Counted from the first letter of the stretch, positions 53,385 through 63,960 are shown. The stretch is 64,000 nucleotides of DNA from Helicobacter ganmani (GCF_003364315.1 NZ_NXLS01000010.1:1-64000); one strand, 5' to 3'. Notes: generated from the letters alone by a model not told the origin. Made by a program: numbers and translations.

Positions 53385-55514
53385 TTAGGATTCTTTTTGA
53401 ACCAGATAAATGACAATTGTATCCACAAAACCATAACGACGATAACCATCACCCTCGCCATCACCCTCAAACTCATCTAGGATTTCTTTGGCTGGGTGCT
53501 CTTGGAGCAATCTAACTAATTCTATGCTTTTACCAAAACGTTCAAAATAACGTTTGATTGTAATCACCCAATTCACATCGGCACTTTGCAAGTTTTGCTG
53601 AATCTGACTTAAATAAGCTGTTTTTAAAAGTGAGCCAATTTTATCTACCCAATAATGCACTTCCATATACTCGCCAAAAACAACCATTGCGCGCTTTGCA
53701 TCTCCTGTTTGCGCGTAGGTTTTTGCTTCTTCATAACATCTTAAAAAGTCTTTTGTGAAATCCTTAAACTGCTGCATAGAGCGCAAACTTTCAATTTCAT
53801 CTACCAAGGAATAGACTTTTTTAATGTCTTTTGCTTCAATCGCTATTAAGAGATTCTCTTTTTGTTGCATTAGCACAATGCGTTCATTTGCTGCGCGCTT
53901 TAGTGTTGGAAAAACAAGAAGAGTTTCTGCAATTTTTTTTGCCTCATCGTAATGGAAGTTTTTTTCTAATTCAATCAGATTTGTGAGCATTCGCTCGCCC
54001 ACTAAAAGCACTTTTTTATACAAATCCGTCTCGCGCAAGAATGAAAATTGAAAGGTTAAGCTAAAATATTCCTTGAAATTTTGCTTTTTAATCAGCATAT
54101 CTGCTTTTTCAAACACATCGCAGTTACGCAAAAGCTGCACAATGAGTTCTTTTTTGGGCGTATTGTTAAAAGGTGCTAAAGCCTGCTCTGCCAAACGCTT
54201 ATTGGTGCTTGCATTTTCCATAAGAAGTTTTTTGGCATTAAAAAATGCTTTATTCCAGATATTTTCTAGCTTTTCATAGGCTTGTGTTTTAACTAAAAAT
54301 TTCGTTGTCTTTAGCATCTCGTAGGCTTTGGTGAAATCTTTTTTATTAACTAACTCTAAAAAAGTCTTTACCCCCTCCTTTTGAGACAAATAAAAGTCAA
54401 ATTCATTCTTTTTTGATTCATTGACGACAAAGGGTGCAGTAAGTTCCACTGCTTTTTCTATTTCATTTTCATTCAACAATGCAATGGCTTCATTTAGGAT
54501 TTCGGGCCACACTTCATCAAAGATTTTCGTCAAGGGGTGAATGCTTAAAAATACATTTTTATTAATCGCCTCACGTGCGCTTTTGTAATCTTTTTTTTGC
54601 AAACTAGATTCCAGCTCCTCTCTACCTTCATTATAATCAATAATCAAAAGTGCTCCGTCAATAGAACCGATATATAAATGTCCGTGAGAAAAAGCCAGTG
54701 AGGCTGTGCCAGCGTGTTCGTTGTTAATCTCCATAGCTTTTGAATTATCTTTCAAAGACAAGACATAAAGCATATCTGAACGCGTGCCAACAAGTGCGTA
54801 ATTTTCTTCCTCTGTAATGGCAATACTTGTGGGCCAAAATGCAAAAGGGTATTCTTGCGAAATAATTTTGCCCTCTTTTAAGCTAAAAATAATGCTTGCA
54901 TTGTTGCGACATACTAACAAAATTTTTTCATCGTGTTCAAAAAAACAAGAATCCTCTACAACATCGTTTGTAGCAAAATTAAAAGCGATTCTATGTCGCA
55001 AAACATCAAAAATCATCGTAAATTTATCAAATCCGCTAATTGCAATAAAATCGCCGCTTTTAGAAAAGCGAATCGTAGAAATATAATCCGAGCGCGCCAA
55101 TAAAGAGGAAATAGCCAAAAAGCTACGTCCTTCATATAAAAAAACTCTTCCGTCTTGCCCACCTGTGGCAAAAAATCTCCCATCGTGAGAAAAAGCACAA
55201 GATTCTATATCGCCATCGTGGTCTTCTAATGTCGCAATGTGTTTCAAAGTAGAACCATTGAGTTCTAAAACAAATGCTTTCCTTTCACCCATAATAGGAA
55301 AACAAAAATAAGAATGCGGAGAGATTCCAAATGCGTGCGAATAACGATGCGGAGATTCTATATCTTTAATTACTCGGATACTTGTTCCAATATGTAAGTT
55401 TTGATTGATTTCAGAAATATAAAAAACATTATCAATACAAAAAGTGGAATCTTTTACACACGCAATATTTAAAATGCTCCCTTGTAGCTGGCGAGTTTCT
55501 GTTGGAGTTGTCAT
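53385..55514 (-). CDS. WD40-repeat protein with helical C-terminal half
   Basis: A 709-residue protein. Residues 1-300 form a beta propeller with WD-like repeats (HDGDIESCAFSHDGRFFATG, then DGRVFLYE). Residues 300-680 are helical repeats rich in Lys and Glu, TPR-like. No signal peptide, so it is cytoplasmic, probably a scaffold. It lies 60 bases after the YibQ-like gene and before dprA on the same strand. Function unknown. Confidence 0.75.
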   Translation of the reverse strand: MTTPTETRQLQGSILNIACVKDSTFCIDNVFYISEINQNLHIGTSIRVIKDIESPHRYSHAFGISPHSYFCFPIMGERKAFVLELNGSTLKHIATLEDHDGDIESCAFSHDGRFFATGGQDGRVFLYEGRSFLAISSLLARSDYISTIRFSKSGDFIAISGFDKFTMIFDVLRHRIAFNFATNDVVEDSCFFEHDEKILLVCRNNASIIFSLKEGKIISQEYPFAFWPTSIAITEEENYALVGTRSDMLYVLSLKDNSKAMEINNEHAGTASLAFSHGHLYIGSIDGALLIIDYNEGREELESSLQKKDYKSAREAINKNVFLSIHPLTKIFDEVWPEILNEAIALLNENEIEKAVELTAPFVVNESKKNEFDFYLSQKEGVKTFLELVNKKDFTKAYEMLKTTKFLVKTQAYEKLENIWNKAFFNAKKLLMENASTNKRLAEQALAPFNNTPKKELIVQLLRNCDVFEKADMLIKKQNFKEYFSLTFQFSFLRETDLYKKVLLVGERMLTNLIELEKNFHYDEAKKIAETLLVFPTLKRAANERIVLMQQKENLLIAIEAKDIKKVYSLVDEIESLRSMQQFKDFTKDFLRCYEEAKTYAQTGDAKRAMVVFGEYMEVHYWVDKIGSLLKTAYLSQIQQNLQSADVNWVITIKRYFERFGKSIELVRLLQEHPAKEILDEFEGDGEGDGYRRYGFVDTIVIYLVQKES

Positions 55515-55574
55515 TGCGAATCCCTTAAAAATCCTAAAATTCTCAATATTTTAGCATAATTCTTTATAAAATTG

Positions 55575-56687
55575 TTATGGTGCAATAATTTCATTCACAT
55601 ATACAAGCTCTACCCCGCTTTTGGATAGATAATTTTCTGCATTTTTAAGAGCTAGCAAAGTCTCTTTGTGAGGGTGTCCAATCGCAATAGCATAACCCTT
55701 AGTCTTCGCTATTTTCACCGCTTGGATTAGATTTTGTGTAATTTTTGAAATATTCAATTCATTATCCAAAAACACATCACGTTCCAAATAGTTGCTTTGG
55801 CAAGGATTGAGTTGCCCCATAGAATGTGTAGAGTAAAATACACTTGTTTTGGTATTGGGAGCTGTTTTGGAATCAAGAAAACTAATTTTATTTTTATTAA
55901 GCGTCTCTAAAAGTAGCGTCATAGAATCTAAATCCTGCGTGAATTTACTCCCTGTATGATTATTGATATAGGTAAGTGTTGGAAAATCTTGCTTAATTGC
56001 TTGGATTCTTTGTTGAATTTTGTTTTGTGAATCTCCAACAAACAGCCATTCGTGCTCTGCTTGATAAAAGTCCAATGCCTCAAGTGGCAAATGCACCATA
56101 TAAAAAGGAGCGAGTTTCGCAATTTTTGGAGTTTTTGGATTCGCCTTGCTTTTGGGAAAAAGCGAGGGAGTAATCTTGTAATGAATTTTAGTTATTGCCT
56201 GATATTGTGCGAAATTCCCAATATCATCAATAATAATTGCAAGCTGCGGCTTCGTTCGGCGACATAGTGCAGATTCTTTTGTTTCAGATGAATTTTCCTG
56301 CATTTTAGCAAGAGCGGATTCTTTTTGTGTTTCTTGAGATTCTTTTGTTGCATTAGATACGACTTGTTTTTTAAAAACCTCCGAATTATCTGTGTCTTGA
56401 GGTTGTGTTTGGGAGATTTCTTTTGAGGATTCCGCGAGAGAACTTGCCTTAAGTGCTTCTAAATTTTCTTTCAAAAAATCAATATTTTTTTGGATTAACT
56501 CTGCATTGCTTTGCATTATAGTCGCATTTGATTCCTTGCTTGATATGATTTTTGAGACTTGAGAATTTTCTTGTGTTTTTGTTTGCAAGACAGGTTTTGA
56601 TTTGGGAGTTTTGGGGATAAAGTTAAAGCTAAGCAATACGAGCAATAATGCAATAATACCAATAGTTATGGGCTTTACTTTATCCAT
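55575..56687 (-). CDS. divergent polysaccharide deacetylase (YibQ/DUF610)
   Basis: A 370-residue protein: an N-terminal anchor (ITIGIIALLLVLLSFNF), a linker of about 110 residues rich in Gln, Ser and Lys, and a YibQ-type domain starting with PQLAIIIDDIGN near 148. Later motifs are VHLPLEAL, INNHTGSKFTQD and AIAIGHPHKETLLAL. The fold is that of carbohydrate esterases; its envelope substrate is unknown. It follows minE by eight bases. Confidence 0.85.
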   Translation of the reverse strand: MDKVKPITIGIIALLLVLLSFNFIPKTPKSKPVLQTKTQENSQVSKIISSKESNATIMQSNAELIQKNIDFLKENLEALKASSLAESSKEISQTQPQDTDNSEVFKKQVVSNATKESQETQKESALAKMQENSSETKESALCRRTKPQLAIIIDDIGNFAQYQAITKIHYKITPSLFPKSKANPKTPKIAKLAPFYMVHLPLEALDFYQAEHEWLFVGDSQNKIQQRIQAIKQDFPTLTYINNHTGSKFTQDLDSMTLLLETLNKNKISFLDSKTAPNTKTSVFYSTHSMGQLNPCQSNYLERDVFLDNELNISKITQNLIQAVKIAKTKGYAIAIGHPHKETLLALKNAENYLSKSGVELVYVNEIIAP

Positions 56688-56695
56688 ATATTCAA

Positions 56696-56932
56696 TTATT
56701 TTTCTAATAGAATCTCAACTTCAAGTGTATTAAAATTTTGATTTGAATCTGTTTTCATATCAATTTTTTGAGCTTTTGTGTATTTTTTAATCACTTCTAG
56801 TATCTCTTCTTTCATTTGCTCCATATAAGGCACATTAATTGCGCGTTCGTGAGCTAAAATCAATGTTAAGCGGTCTCTTGCTTCCTTAGCAGAAGATTTT
56901 TTGCTACCGAAGAATTTATCCATTAAACTCAT
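56696..56932 (-). CDS. minE: cell division topological specificity factor
   Basis: A 78-residue MinE: the N-terminal membrane-targeting and MinD-contact region ([17 protein letters not shown]) and the C-terminal dimer domain ([18 protein letters not shown]). It drives MinD off the membrane and places the septum. Its ATG overlaps the minD stop (ATGA). No minC is nearby. Confidence 0.95.
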   Translation of the reverse strand: MSLMDKFFGSKKSSAKEARDRLTLILAHERAINVPYMEQMKEEILEVIKKYTKAQKIDMKTDSNQNFNTLEVEILLEK

Positions 56933-57735
56933 GAAAATAACCTTCCAAAGAATCCCTTTTTGGCTTTCAATTCCAAATAGGGTACTTCTTCACCCAAAAT
57001 CCGTTTTGCAATATTTTGATAAGCAAGAGCAGAAAGAGAATTACCATAAATCACAGGTTCTCCCGTGTTAGTAGAAGAGATGATTTTCTCATCTTCTGGC
57101 ACAATTCCAATAAGAGGCAAAGCAAGAATATTTAGCACATCTTCTACACTTAACATTTCACCTTTTTCTACCATTTCAGGTTTTAGTCTGTTAATAATCA
57201 CATGCTTTAGCACTTCTTGCCCTTCTTGCGCCTTTTTGCTTTTTGCATCAATGATTCCAATCACCCTATCTGCATCACGCACGCTCGAAACTTCTGGTGT
57301 TGAAACAATCAATGCGCGGTCAGCCAAAAAAATAGAATGCTCAAATCCCCCCTCAATTCCTGCTGGAGAATCCAATAAAACAAAATCAAATTCTTCTTTG
57401 AGTTTATGAATTAACCCTGAAACTTTTTCTTTGTCTAAAATATTTTTATCCTTGCTTTGACTTGCGGGCAAAAAATAAAGATTTTTAGTTTTTTTATCAT
57501 TGATAAGAGCTTGGGAAAGATTGCACTCCCCCTCCATCACATTGACAATATCATACACGATACGATTTTCTAAGCCCAAAATCATATCTAAATTACGCAA
57601 ACCAATATCAAAATCTACCGCTACAACTTTCTTACCCACACTTGCCAACCCCACAGCAAGATTCGCAGTTGTTGTGGATTTGCCCACACCACCTTTGCCG
57701 GAAGTAATCGTAATCACACATCCACTCAAAATCAC
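56929..57735 (-). CDS. minD: septum site-determining ATPase MinD
   Basis: A 268-residue MinD: deviant Walker [30 protein letters not shown], and a C-terminal amphipathic membrane helix ([10 protein letters not shown]). There is no ATG at the 5' end; the start is GTG 57735 or, with better spacing from GAAGG, TTG 57729. Confidence 0.95.
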   Translation of the reverse strand: MILSGCVITITSGKGGVGKSTTTANLAVGLASVGKKVVAVDFDIGLRNLDMILGLENRIVYDIVNVMEGECNLSQALINDKKTKNLYFLPASQSKDKNILDKEKVSGLIHKLKEEFDFVLLDSPAGIEGGFEHSIFLADRALIVSTPEVSSVRDADRVIGIIDAKSKKAQEGQEVLKHVIINRLKPEMVEKGEMLSVEDVLNILALPLIGIVPEDEKIISSTNTGEPVIYGNSLSALAYQNIAKRILGEEVPYLELKAKKGFFGRLFS

Positions 57736-57807
57736 ACCTTCAGTTTAAAATTAAGCTAAAAATTGTAGCTTTTGAAGCATTTAATATAGATTAAACATAA
57801 AAAAATT

Positions 57808-58464
57808 TTAAAAAAGGCTTGGAGTTAAAAGCGACTTTAGACGATAACTTTGGCGATGAACTGGGCAAAATCCACATTTCTGAATCTTCTCTAAATGTGC
57901 TTTTGTGCCATAACCCTTGTTATGAGCAAAATCATATTGAGGAAATTCCTTGTGCAATGCTAACATTTCAGAATCTTTTACACTCTTTGCCAAAATACTT
58001 GCTGCGCTGATTGTATGAAGTTTGGAATCTCCCTTGACTAGAGTCTTTAAATGAGGAATCCCAAAGGCACAATTTCCATCAAACACATAAAAGGGCGCAT
58101 TTAAAGAACTTAAAATCTCAAGCAAAGATTCCTTTATGCACACGCTCAAGCCCTTTTCATCAATTTGCTTAGAAGTTTTTTGGACAATATGGAATCGCGC
58201 ACAAGATTGAATCTCCACACTCAAAGAATCTCGGACAGATTGGGAAAGCTTTTTAGAATCTTTAATCCTCTCCAAAAGACTTTGAATAGGAGATTCTAAG
58301 ACAACTCCACAAACAAAAAGCGAACCCGCTATGCAACCTCTCCCGGCTTCATCTATCCCACAAACTTCAGGATATTTTGACAAAGGAATCGTGAGTGATT
58401 CTAAGGTTTGCTGTAAAGCATTAGAGGACAAAGCAAGGTTTATCAGAGGATTCTGTTTGGACAT
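57808..58464 (-). CDS. rnhB: ribonuclease HII
   Basis: A 218-residue RNase HII with the acidic active site in GIDEAGRGCIAG, later DG and the SxLAKSVKD strand. It removes RNA primers and single ribonucleotides from DNA. The start overlaps the lon stop (TAATG), so translation is coupled. Confidence 0.95.
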   Translation of the reverse strand: MSKQNPLINLALSSNALQQTLESLTIPLSKYPEVCGIDEAGRGCIAGSLFVCGVVLESPIQSLLERIKDSKKLSQSVRDSLSVEIQSCARFHIVQKTSKQIDEKGLSVCIKESLLEILSSLNAPFYVFDGNCAFGIPHLKTLVKGDSKLHTISAASILAKSVKDSEMLALHKEFPQYDFAHNKGYGTKAHLEKIQKCGFCPVHRQSYRLKSLLTPSLF

Positions 58465-60881
58465 TATTTCAAGACAAATCGCAAAACTTCTTTAAATTCG
58501 CTGACAGGGTGAATCTTCAAGCCATCTCTTACCTCTTGTGGAATCTCGTCCATATCACGTTCAAAATTTTTCTTTGGAATCAGTACTTCTTTCATACCCG
58601 ATTTATAAGCAGCAATGAGCTTTTCTTGCAAACCGCCAATAGGCAAGACTTTGCCTCTTAAAGTTAGCTCGCCCGTCATTGCGACATCACCCCGCGCTTT
58701 TTTGTTTGTCAGCAGTGAAGCAAGTGCGCTCGCAATTGCGATTCCTGCACTTGGTCCATCTTTTGGTGTTGCGCCCTCTGGCACATGCAAATGCACATCT
58801 AAGCGATTATAAACCTCACTTGCACTAGGTTGGATATTTTCTTCTTTTTCTTTTGGGGTTTGAGGGATTAACTTACAATCCACCTTGAGTACTCCACTAT
58901 CAATCAAAGATTTCACATAAGAATAGGCAATTTTCGCACTTTCTTTCATCACATCACCCAAATTTCCTGTTAAATTCAAGCCTCCCTTGCCTTTGATTTT
59001 AAGTGCTTCAATCTTTAGAACATCGCCCCCTACGCTCGTCCAAGCAAGCCCATTAACCAATCCAACCTCTGCATTTTTGTTTGCATTTTCAAACTCAAAC
59101 ACGATTTTGTCTAAAAATTCGTGTAAGTTTTTGGAAGTGATTTGCACTTTTTCTTGCGGAGATTGTAAAATGTTTTTTGCCACTTTGCGCAAGATTTGTG
59201 CAATCCTACGACGCAGATTCCGCACTCCTGCTTCTCTCGTGTATTTCTCAATCAGCATTTTTACCGCACTAGGCGAAAAGCTAATCTCGCTATTTTGCAA
59301 ACCATGTTTTTTCAGCTCTTGGGGAATTAAATATTTTTTGGCAATTTGTTCCTTTTGGCTTGGTGTGTAGCTATTAATATTGATAAACTCCATTCTATCA
59401 CGCAAAGGTGCTGGAATCGCGCTCACATCGTTTGCCGTTGCGATAAAAATCACTTGTGATAAATCCAAATCAAAATTTGTATAATAATCTCTAAACTCCT
59501 TATTTTGCTCTGGGTCAAGAATCTCTAACAACACAGAGGAAGGGTCGCCACGAAAAGAATTATGAATCTTATCTATTTCATCTAGCACCACAACTGGATT
59601 CATTTCTTTTGCGTCAATCAAACCCTGCACGATTCTACCGGGCATTGCACCAATATAAGTGCGACGATGTCCGCGCAACTCATTGACATCTTCTAAACCA
59701 CCCAACGCAATTCGCACCAATTTACGCTTCAAAGCAGTGGCAATAGAGTTTGCAAGGCTTGTCTTGCCCACCCCCGGAGGTCCGTAAAAACACAGAATCG
59801 TTCCTTTATTTTCATTGTTATTTCCTTTGCCACGCAATGCAAGCAACTCACGCACAGCAAAATATTCCACAATGCGCTCTTTTGGCTTTTCTAGCGCAAA
59901 ATGGTCTTTGTTAAGCTGCTTTTCTACCCCATCAATATTCAGCGGTTTTTGTGCAAACAAACCAAAAGGAATCTCTAAAACCAATTCAATATAATTTTGC
60001 AACAAATTCGCATCTGCGCTGTCTTGGTGCATTCTTGAAAGTTTGGCAATTTGCTTGGAAATCTCCTTATAGGCGTCTTGGCTCATTTTGTTTTTTAGTT
60101 TTTCTAGTTTTTGGCGATATTCTTCTATCTCTGCGTCTTTACCAACATCTCCGCCCAACTCTTTTTGAATCTGTTTTAATTGCTCTTTTAAGAAATACTC
60201 TTTATTGACTTTTTCCATTTGAGAATTAACTTTGGTTTTAATTTCTTTTTGAATTTGCTGTGCGCGAATTTCCTCCATTACAATTTCAATGAGACTTAAA
60301 AGTCTTTCTTCGGGATTATTTTCTTTGAATATTTTATAAGCTTGGTCTTTTTTAAGCCGAATCGCACTCGCAATCAAATCTGCTGCACGATTAGGCTCCA
60401 TTGTCTCGTTAATGCTTTTGAGTAAATCTTGAGGAAAGTTTTGAGAAATATTATAAAGATTGCGCAATCTTTCTTTCAAAACTGCCAAAATCGCTTCTAT
60501 GCGCGCGACATCAAAGGGTAGAGAGATGATGGGTTCAATCTTTCCTTGCAAGGGCATTTTAGATTCTACATTCAACAAACGCCCACGACTTAATCCTTGA
60601 AACAGAATCTTAACGCGCCCTTCAGGCAATGCGACACGACGCATAATCACACCAATCACACCCACATCATAGAATCCTGTATCACTCTCTCCAAGCATAC
60701 TAGTTTTAGAAGCAGTGATGAAAACCAATTTATCTTGAGATTCCATTGCAACTTCAATGGCTTTTAGATTTTCTTCATCACTAACAAATAAAGGTGCAAT
60801 CATAAAAGGATACAAAAACATATCCTCTTCTACGATTACAGGCAAAGTTTTTGGAAATTCTCCATAACGTTCTAATTGCAT
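58464..60881 (-). CDS. lon: ATP-dependent protease Lon
   Basis: An 805-residue Lon: N-terminal substrate domain (about 1-200), coiled coil, AAA+ with Walker A GPPGVGKTSL and Walker B VVLDEIDKI, and the protease domain with the catalytic serine in KDGPSAGIAIA and the lysine in GLQEKLIAAYKSG. ATG 60881 is chosen because GGAG lies just upstream, within an alternative longer start. Confidence 0.97.
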   Translation of the reverse strand: MQLERYGEFPKTLPVIVEEDMFLYPFMIAPLFVSDEENLKAIEVAMESQDKLVFITASKTSMLGESDTGFYDVGVIGVIMRRVALPEGRVKILFQGLSRGRLLNVESKMPLQGKIEPIISLPFDVARIEAILAVLKERLRNLYNISQNFPQDLLKSINETMEPNRAADLIASAIRLKKDQAYKIFKENNPEERLLSLIEIVMEEIRAQQIQKEIKTKVNSQMEKVNKEYFLKEQLKQIQKELGGDVGKDAEIEEYRQKLEKLKNKMSQDAYKEISKQIAKLSRMHQDSADANLLQNYIELVLEIPFGLFAQKPLNIDGVEKQLNKDHFALEKPKERIVEYFAVRELLALRGKGNNNENKGTILCFYGPPGVGKTSLANSIATALKRKLVRIALGGLEDVNELRGHRRTYIGAMPGRIVQGLIDAKEMNPVVVLDEIDKIHNSFRGDPSSVLLEILDPEQNKEFRDYYTNFDLDLSQVIFIATANDVSAIPAPLRDRMEFININSYTPSQKEQIAKKYLIPQELKKHGLQNSEISFSPSAVKMLIEKYTREAGVRNLRRRIAQILRKVAKNILQSPQEKVQITSKNLHEFLDKIVFEFENANKNAEVGLVNGLAWTSVGGDVLKIEALKIKGKGGLNLTGNLGDVMKESAKIAYSYVKSLIDSGVLKVDCKLIPQTPKEKEENIQPSASEVYNRLDVHLHVPEGATPKDGPSAGIAIASALASLLTNKKARGDVAMTGELTLRGKVLPIGGLQEKLIAAYKSGMKEVLIPKKNFERDMDEIPQEVRDGLKIHPVSEFKEVLRFVLK

Positions 60882-60889
60882 ATTTTCTC

Positions 60890-61558
60890 CTACCATTCAA
60901 AGATTCTTTGATACCACGGAGAATGCGCTTCTTTATAATAAACTTCTTTAATCCAAGCATTTTCATTGATTTTTTGCTGATAAAATTCAGCCGCATTCTC
61001 CTTGCCTCTGCGCTCATAAAGCTTAATAATTTCTTTATTGAGACTTAAATTTGCTAATTCAAGCTTTAAAAGCATTGTATCTACCATAGGGCGATAGCGC
61101 GAATAAGGATATTTTTTGTCAAAGGCTTTTGCTTCATTGATGGATTGCATTAATAATTTTTGGTCGCGGAATTGCTTGCCAAAAGCAAAATAATTTGCCT
61201 GTAATTTTAAATATTGCACAAAATCTATATTTTCTGCATTTCCAAAACGTTTTGTAAATTCATCAAAATAGAATCCCGCAAGCAAATATTCTTCTTTTTG
61301 CATATGTGCTCTTCCCAAAATCAACATTGCCTCACCTAGAAGCGGGGAATTTAAATGCTCACTTTGCAAAGAGACGAAATAACTATCGGCTTTTTCTAAA
61401 TCATCGTTACGAATTTCTTTTAACATATTTTGATACCAATAATCCGCGGGTTTATTCACCTCATCTAGTGCCAAACCGCTATTGGTTTTAGAAGAACACG
61501 CGCCCAAAAAAACAAGAATGCAAAAACCATAAAAAGAAAATTTAATCCATCGCAACAT
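60890..61558 (-). CDS. bamD: outer membrane assembly lipoprotein BamD
   Basis: A 222-residue lipoprotein: signal peptide ending in FLGACSS (lipobox LGAC) and TPR-like helices (DYWYQNMLKEIRNDDLEKAD onward; KKYPYSRYRPMVDTMLLKL). BamD is the essential helper of BamA in inserting outer-membrane proteins. First gene of the bamD-lon-rnhB unit, as in H. pylori. Confidence 0.93.
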   Translation of the reverse strand: MLRWIKFSFYGFCILVFLGACSSKTNSGLALDEVNKPADYWYQNMLKEIRNDDLEKADSYFVSLQSEHLNSPLLGEAMLILGRAHMQKEEYLLAGFYFDEFTKRFGNAENIDFVQYLKLQANYFAFGKQFRDQKLLMQSINEAKAFDKKYPYSRYRPMVDTMLLKLELANLSLNKEIIKLYERRGKENAAEFYQQKINENAWIKEVYYKEAHSPWYQRIFEW

Positions 61559-61750
61559 AAAATAAATTCCTTAAAAACAAAGTTAAAAATTATAAAAATG
61601 GTCGTAATTATAGCGGATTTGACATAGATTTTATAATTTTTTTTTAAAATCAAATTGATTTTTTGCTTTTATTGCGATAAAATCTCACGCAAAACTTTTA
61701 GTAAAATTATTTCTATGATTTTTAAACGCTCATAAGCGAAGGAAAAAACA

Positions 61751-62179
61751 ATGGAATTTGTAGTAAAATCTCCGATTTTAGGCTTTGAACATATCCACAA
61801 GATGGCATTAGAAAAAATCTCCAAAGACGATGAAACTTTTATGCAATTAAAAAGTTGCGAAAACGATGGCATTTCCTTTACTCTAGTGAATCCTTATGTG
61901 ATGCGTACAGATTATGAATTTGAGATTCCATCTCCCGTAAAAGCACTTTTAGATTTAAAAGGCAAAACAAACACCGACCCACAAAACTCTAAACTCGTCA
62001 TCTTAAACATTGTTTGCGTGAAAGAACCCATTGAAGAATCTAGCGTTAATTTTCTAGCCCCTTTGCTTTTTAATTTTGAAACTCTTACAATGGCGCAAGT
62101 CGTTTTAGAAAATTTCAAATATGAGAATTTCGGATTGTCCGAACCTATTTCAAAATTCTTTGACTTCTCCAAACAATAG
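61751..62179 (+). CDS. fliW: flagellar assembly factor FliW
   Basis: A 142-residue FliW: PILGFEHIHKMALEKI at the start, SFTLVNPYVMRTDYEF, and VNFLAPLLFNFETLTMAQVV. FliW binds flagellin and the translational regulator CsrA. ATG 61751; proC follows ten bases later. Confidence 0.93.
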   Translation: MEFVVKSPILGFEHIHKMALEKISKDDETFMQLKSCENDGISFTLVNPYVMRTDYEFEIPSPVKALLDLKGKTNTDPQNSKLVILNIVCVKEPIEESSVNFLAPLLFNFETLTMAQVVLENFKYENFGLSEPISKFFDFSKQ

Positions 62180-62189
62180 AAACTCCGCA

Positions 62190-62933
62190 ATGCAATCCTT
62201 AATTCTTTTGGGCTATGGCAAAATGGCAAAAGCCTTAGCACAAGGCTTGAAAAACAAATACAAACTATTGGTCTGCGGTCGCAATCTTGCAAAAGTTCAG
62301 TCATTTTGTGAGGAATTAAATTTAACTCCTTTATTTTTGGAAAACTCTACGATTCCATTAAAAGAATCCGATGAAATCTTGCTTTGTGTTAAGCCTTACG
62401 CACTCAATCAATTCCGTTTCAATGGCAAAGCAAAGTGCGTTTATTCTATCTTGAATGCCACCAGTCTTGAAACATTAAAAGCAGTCATAGAATCACAATA
62501 TTATATTCGGGCTATGCCAAATATCTGCGCAAGCGTTGGACAATCTATCACGAGTTTGTGTGGTGATTTGGCTTTCCAAAAAGAAGCAATTGCTATTTTT
62601 GATTCTATTGGCAAAAGCGTATGGCTTGAAGAAAAGCATTTTCCTTTAGCCACTGCTTTGGGTGGTTGTGCTCCAGCATTTCTAGCCCTTGTTGCCGAAT
62701 CACTCATTGATAGCGGAGTAACCTATGGTCTAACACGCGAAGATTCTACACAAATTGTGCGCACATTATTTAGTGGTTTTGCTAGTCTTTTAGAACAAAA
62801 TCACCCCACATTGCTTAAAGAGAATGTGATGAGTCCGGGAGGCTCTACTGCACAAGGAATAGCGACTTTGGAAAAACATGCCCTTAAAAACGCTTTTTTA
62901 GAAGCAGTTTTGGCTTCTAAAAACTTCGCTTGA
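62190..62933 (+). CDS. proC: pyrroline-5-carboxylate reductase
   Basis: A 247-residue ProC: N-terminal nucleotide site LLGYGKMAKALAQGL, RAMPNICASVGQ, and the C-terminal signature MSPGGSTAQGIATLE. It makes proline with NADPH. ATG 62190 begins the Rossmann strand; longer starts would overlap fliW. Confidence 0.92.
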   Translation: MQSLILLGYGKMAKALAQGLKNKYKLLVCGRNLAKVQSFCEELNLTPLFLENSTIPLKESDEILLCVKPYALNQFRFNGKAKCVYSILNATSLETLKAVIESQYYIRAMPNICASVGQSITSLCGDLAFQKEAIAIFDSIGKSVWLEEKHFPLATALGGCAPAFLALVAESLIDSGVTYGLTREDSTQIVRTLFSGFASLLEQNHPTLLKENVMSPGGSTAQGIATLEKHALKNAFLEAVLASKNFA

Positions 62934-63892
62934 AACCAAAAACTCTTGCGATTTTAGGTGGCAGTGGTGCAGGCAAAACTGCTCTTTCTTTGGAACTCGC
63001 TTCAAACTATGATTGCGCGATTCTTTCATTAGATTCTTTAAGTGTTTATCAAGAAATTAATATTGCTAGCGCAAAACCTAGTTTAGGGGAGAGAAAAGGG
63101 ATTCCACATTTTGGTATAGATGTATTACACCCCAACGAATTGCAAAATATTCATAACTTTATTCAAGAATATCATCGCGCGCAAGCATTTTGTCAAAAAC
63201 ACAACAAGCACCTCTTAATTGTAGGCGGCACAAGCTTCTATCTGAAAACTCTGCTTTGTGGGCTTTCACCCTCTCCCAAATTGTCTTCGTCTGAAAAACT
63301 AGAAATAGATTCTACGATTCATCATCTTGGTGATTTAAATGCACAATATGCGTATTTAAGACGAGTGGATTTACCTTATGCAAGCAAACTCAAACCCCAA
63401 GATTCTTACCGCATTGTGCGTGCATTGGAAATCTATTTTTCCACACAAACTGCACCGAGTGTTTATTTTGCCAACAATCCCCCCAAACCAATTTTAAAAT
63501 CTTGTGAAATTTTTGAAATTTATTTTGCGCGGGAATTGTTAAGAACAAGGATTCAAGAACGTACACAAGAAATGCTAAATAAAGGACTTTTAAATGAAGT
63601 GCAAACACTTATTGCGCGCTATGGAACGCAACATCAATGGGCAAAAAGTATTGGCATTAAAGAAACATTAGCATATCTCAACTACCAAAAATCTTGGGAT
63701 TCCTCCTCTACCAAACCACAATCTCCCATTTTTTCTTTAGAATCCCTTAAAGATTCTATCTCTTTGCACACAGCCCAACTTGCCAAGAGACAAGGCACCT
63801 TTAACAAAACACAATTCCCTCCACATTTTTGTGGCACCGCAAATGAAATTTATTCTCAAATTTCCTCACAAATTTTTTGTAATTTTTGCTAA
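62930..63892 (+). CDS. miaA: tRNA dimethylallyltransferase
   Basis: A 320-residue MiaA: P-loop GGSGAGKTAL, LDSLSVYQEINIASAKPS, GGTSFYLKTL and the RIVRALEIY helix. It adds the isopentenyl group to A37 of tRNAs that read UNN codons. The start is a TTG overlapping the proC stop (TTGA), so translation is coupled. Confidence 0.9.
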   Translation: MKPKTLAILGGSGAGKTALSLELASNYDCAILSLDSLSVYQEINIASAKPSLGERKGIPHFGIDVLHPNELQNIHNFIQEYHRAQAFCQKHNKHLLIVGGTSFYLKTLLCGLSPSPKLSSSEKLEIDSTIHHLGDLNAQYAYLRRVDLPYASKLKPQDSYRIVRALEIYFSTQTAPSVYFANNPPKPILKSCEIFEIYFARELLRTRIQERTQEMLNKGLLNEVQTLIARYGTQHQWAKSIGIKETLAYLNYQKSWDSSSTKPQSPIFSLESLKDSISLHTAQLAKRQGTFNKTQFPPHFCGTANEIYSQISSQIFCNFC

Positions 63893-63954
63893 AATGCCAA
63901 AATATTTTTAAAATTTATATATAGAAAGTATTAAATTTTTAAGATTACATATTG

Positions 63955-63960
63955 TATAAT
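63955..63960 (+). promoter_or_regulatory. -10 box of a gene beyond the window
   Basis: ATTGTATAATGAAA, followed about 30 bases later by GAAAGGGTGG at the window end, which looks like a ribosome binding site. Confidence 0.5.
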
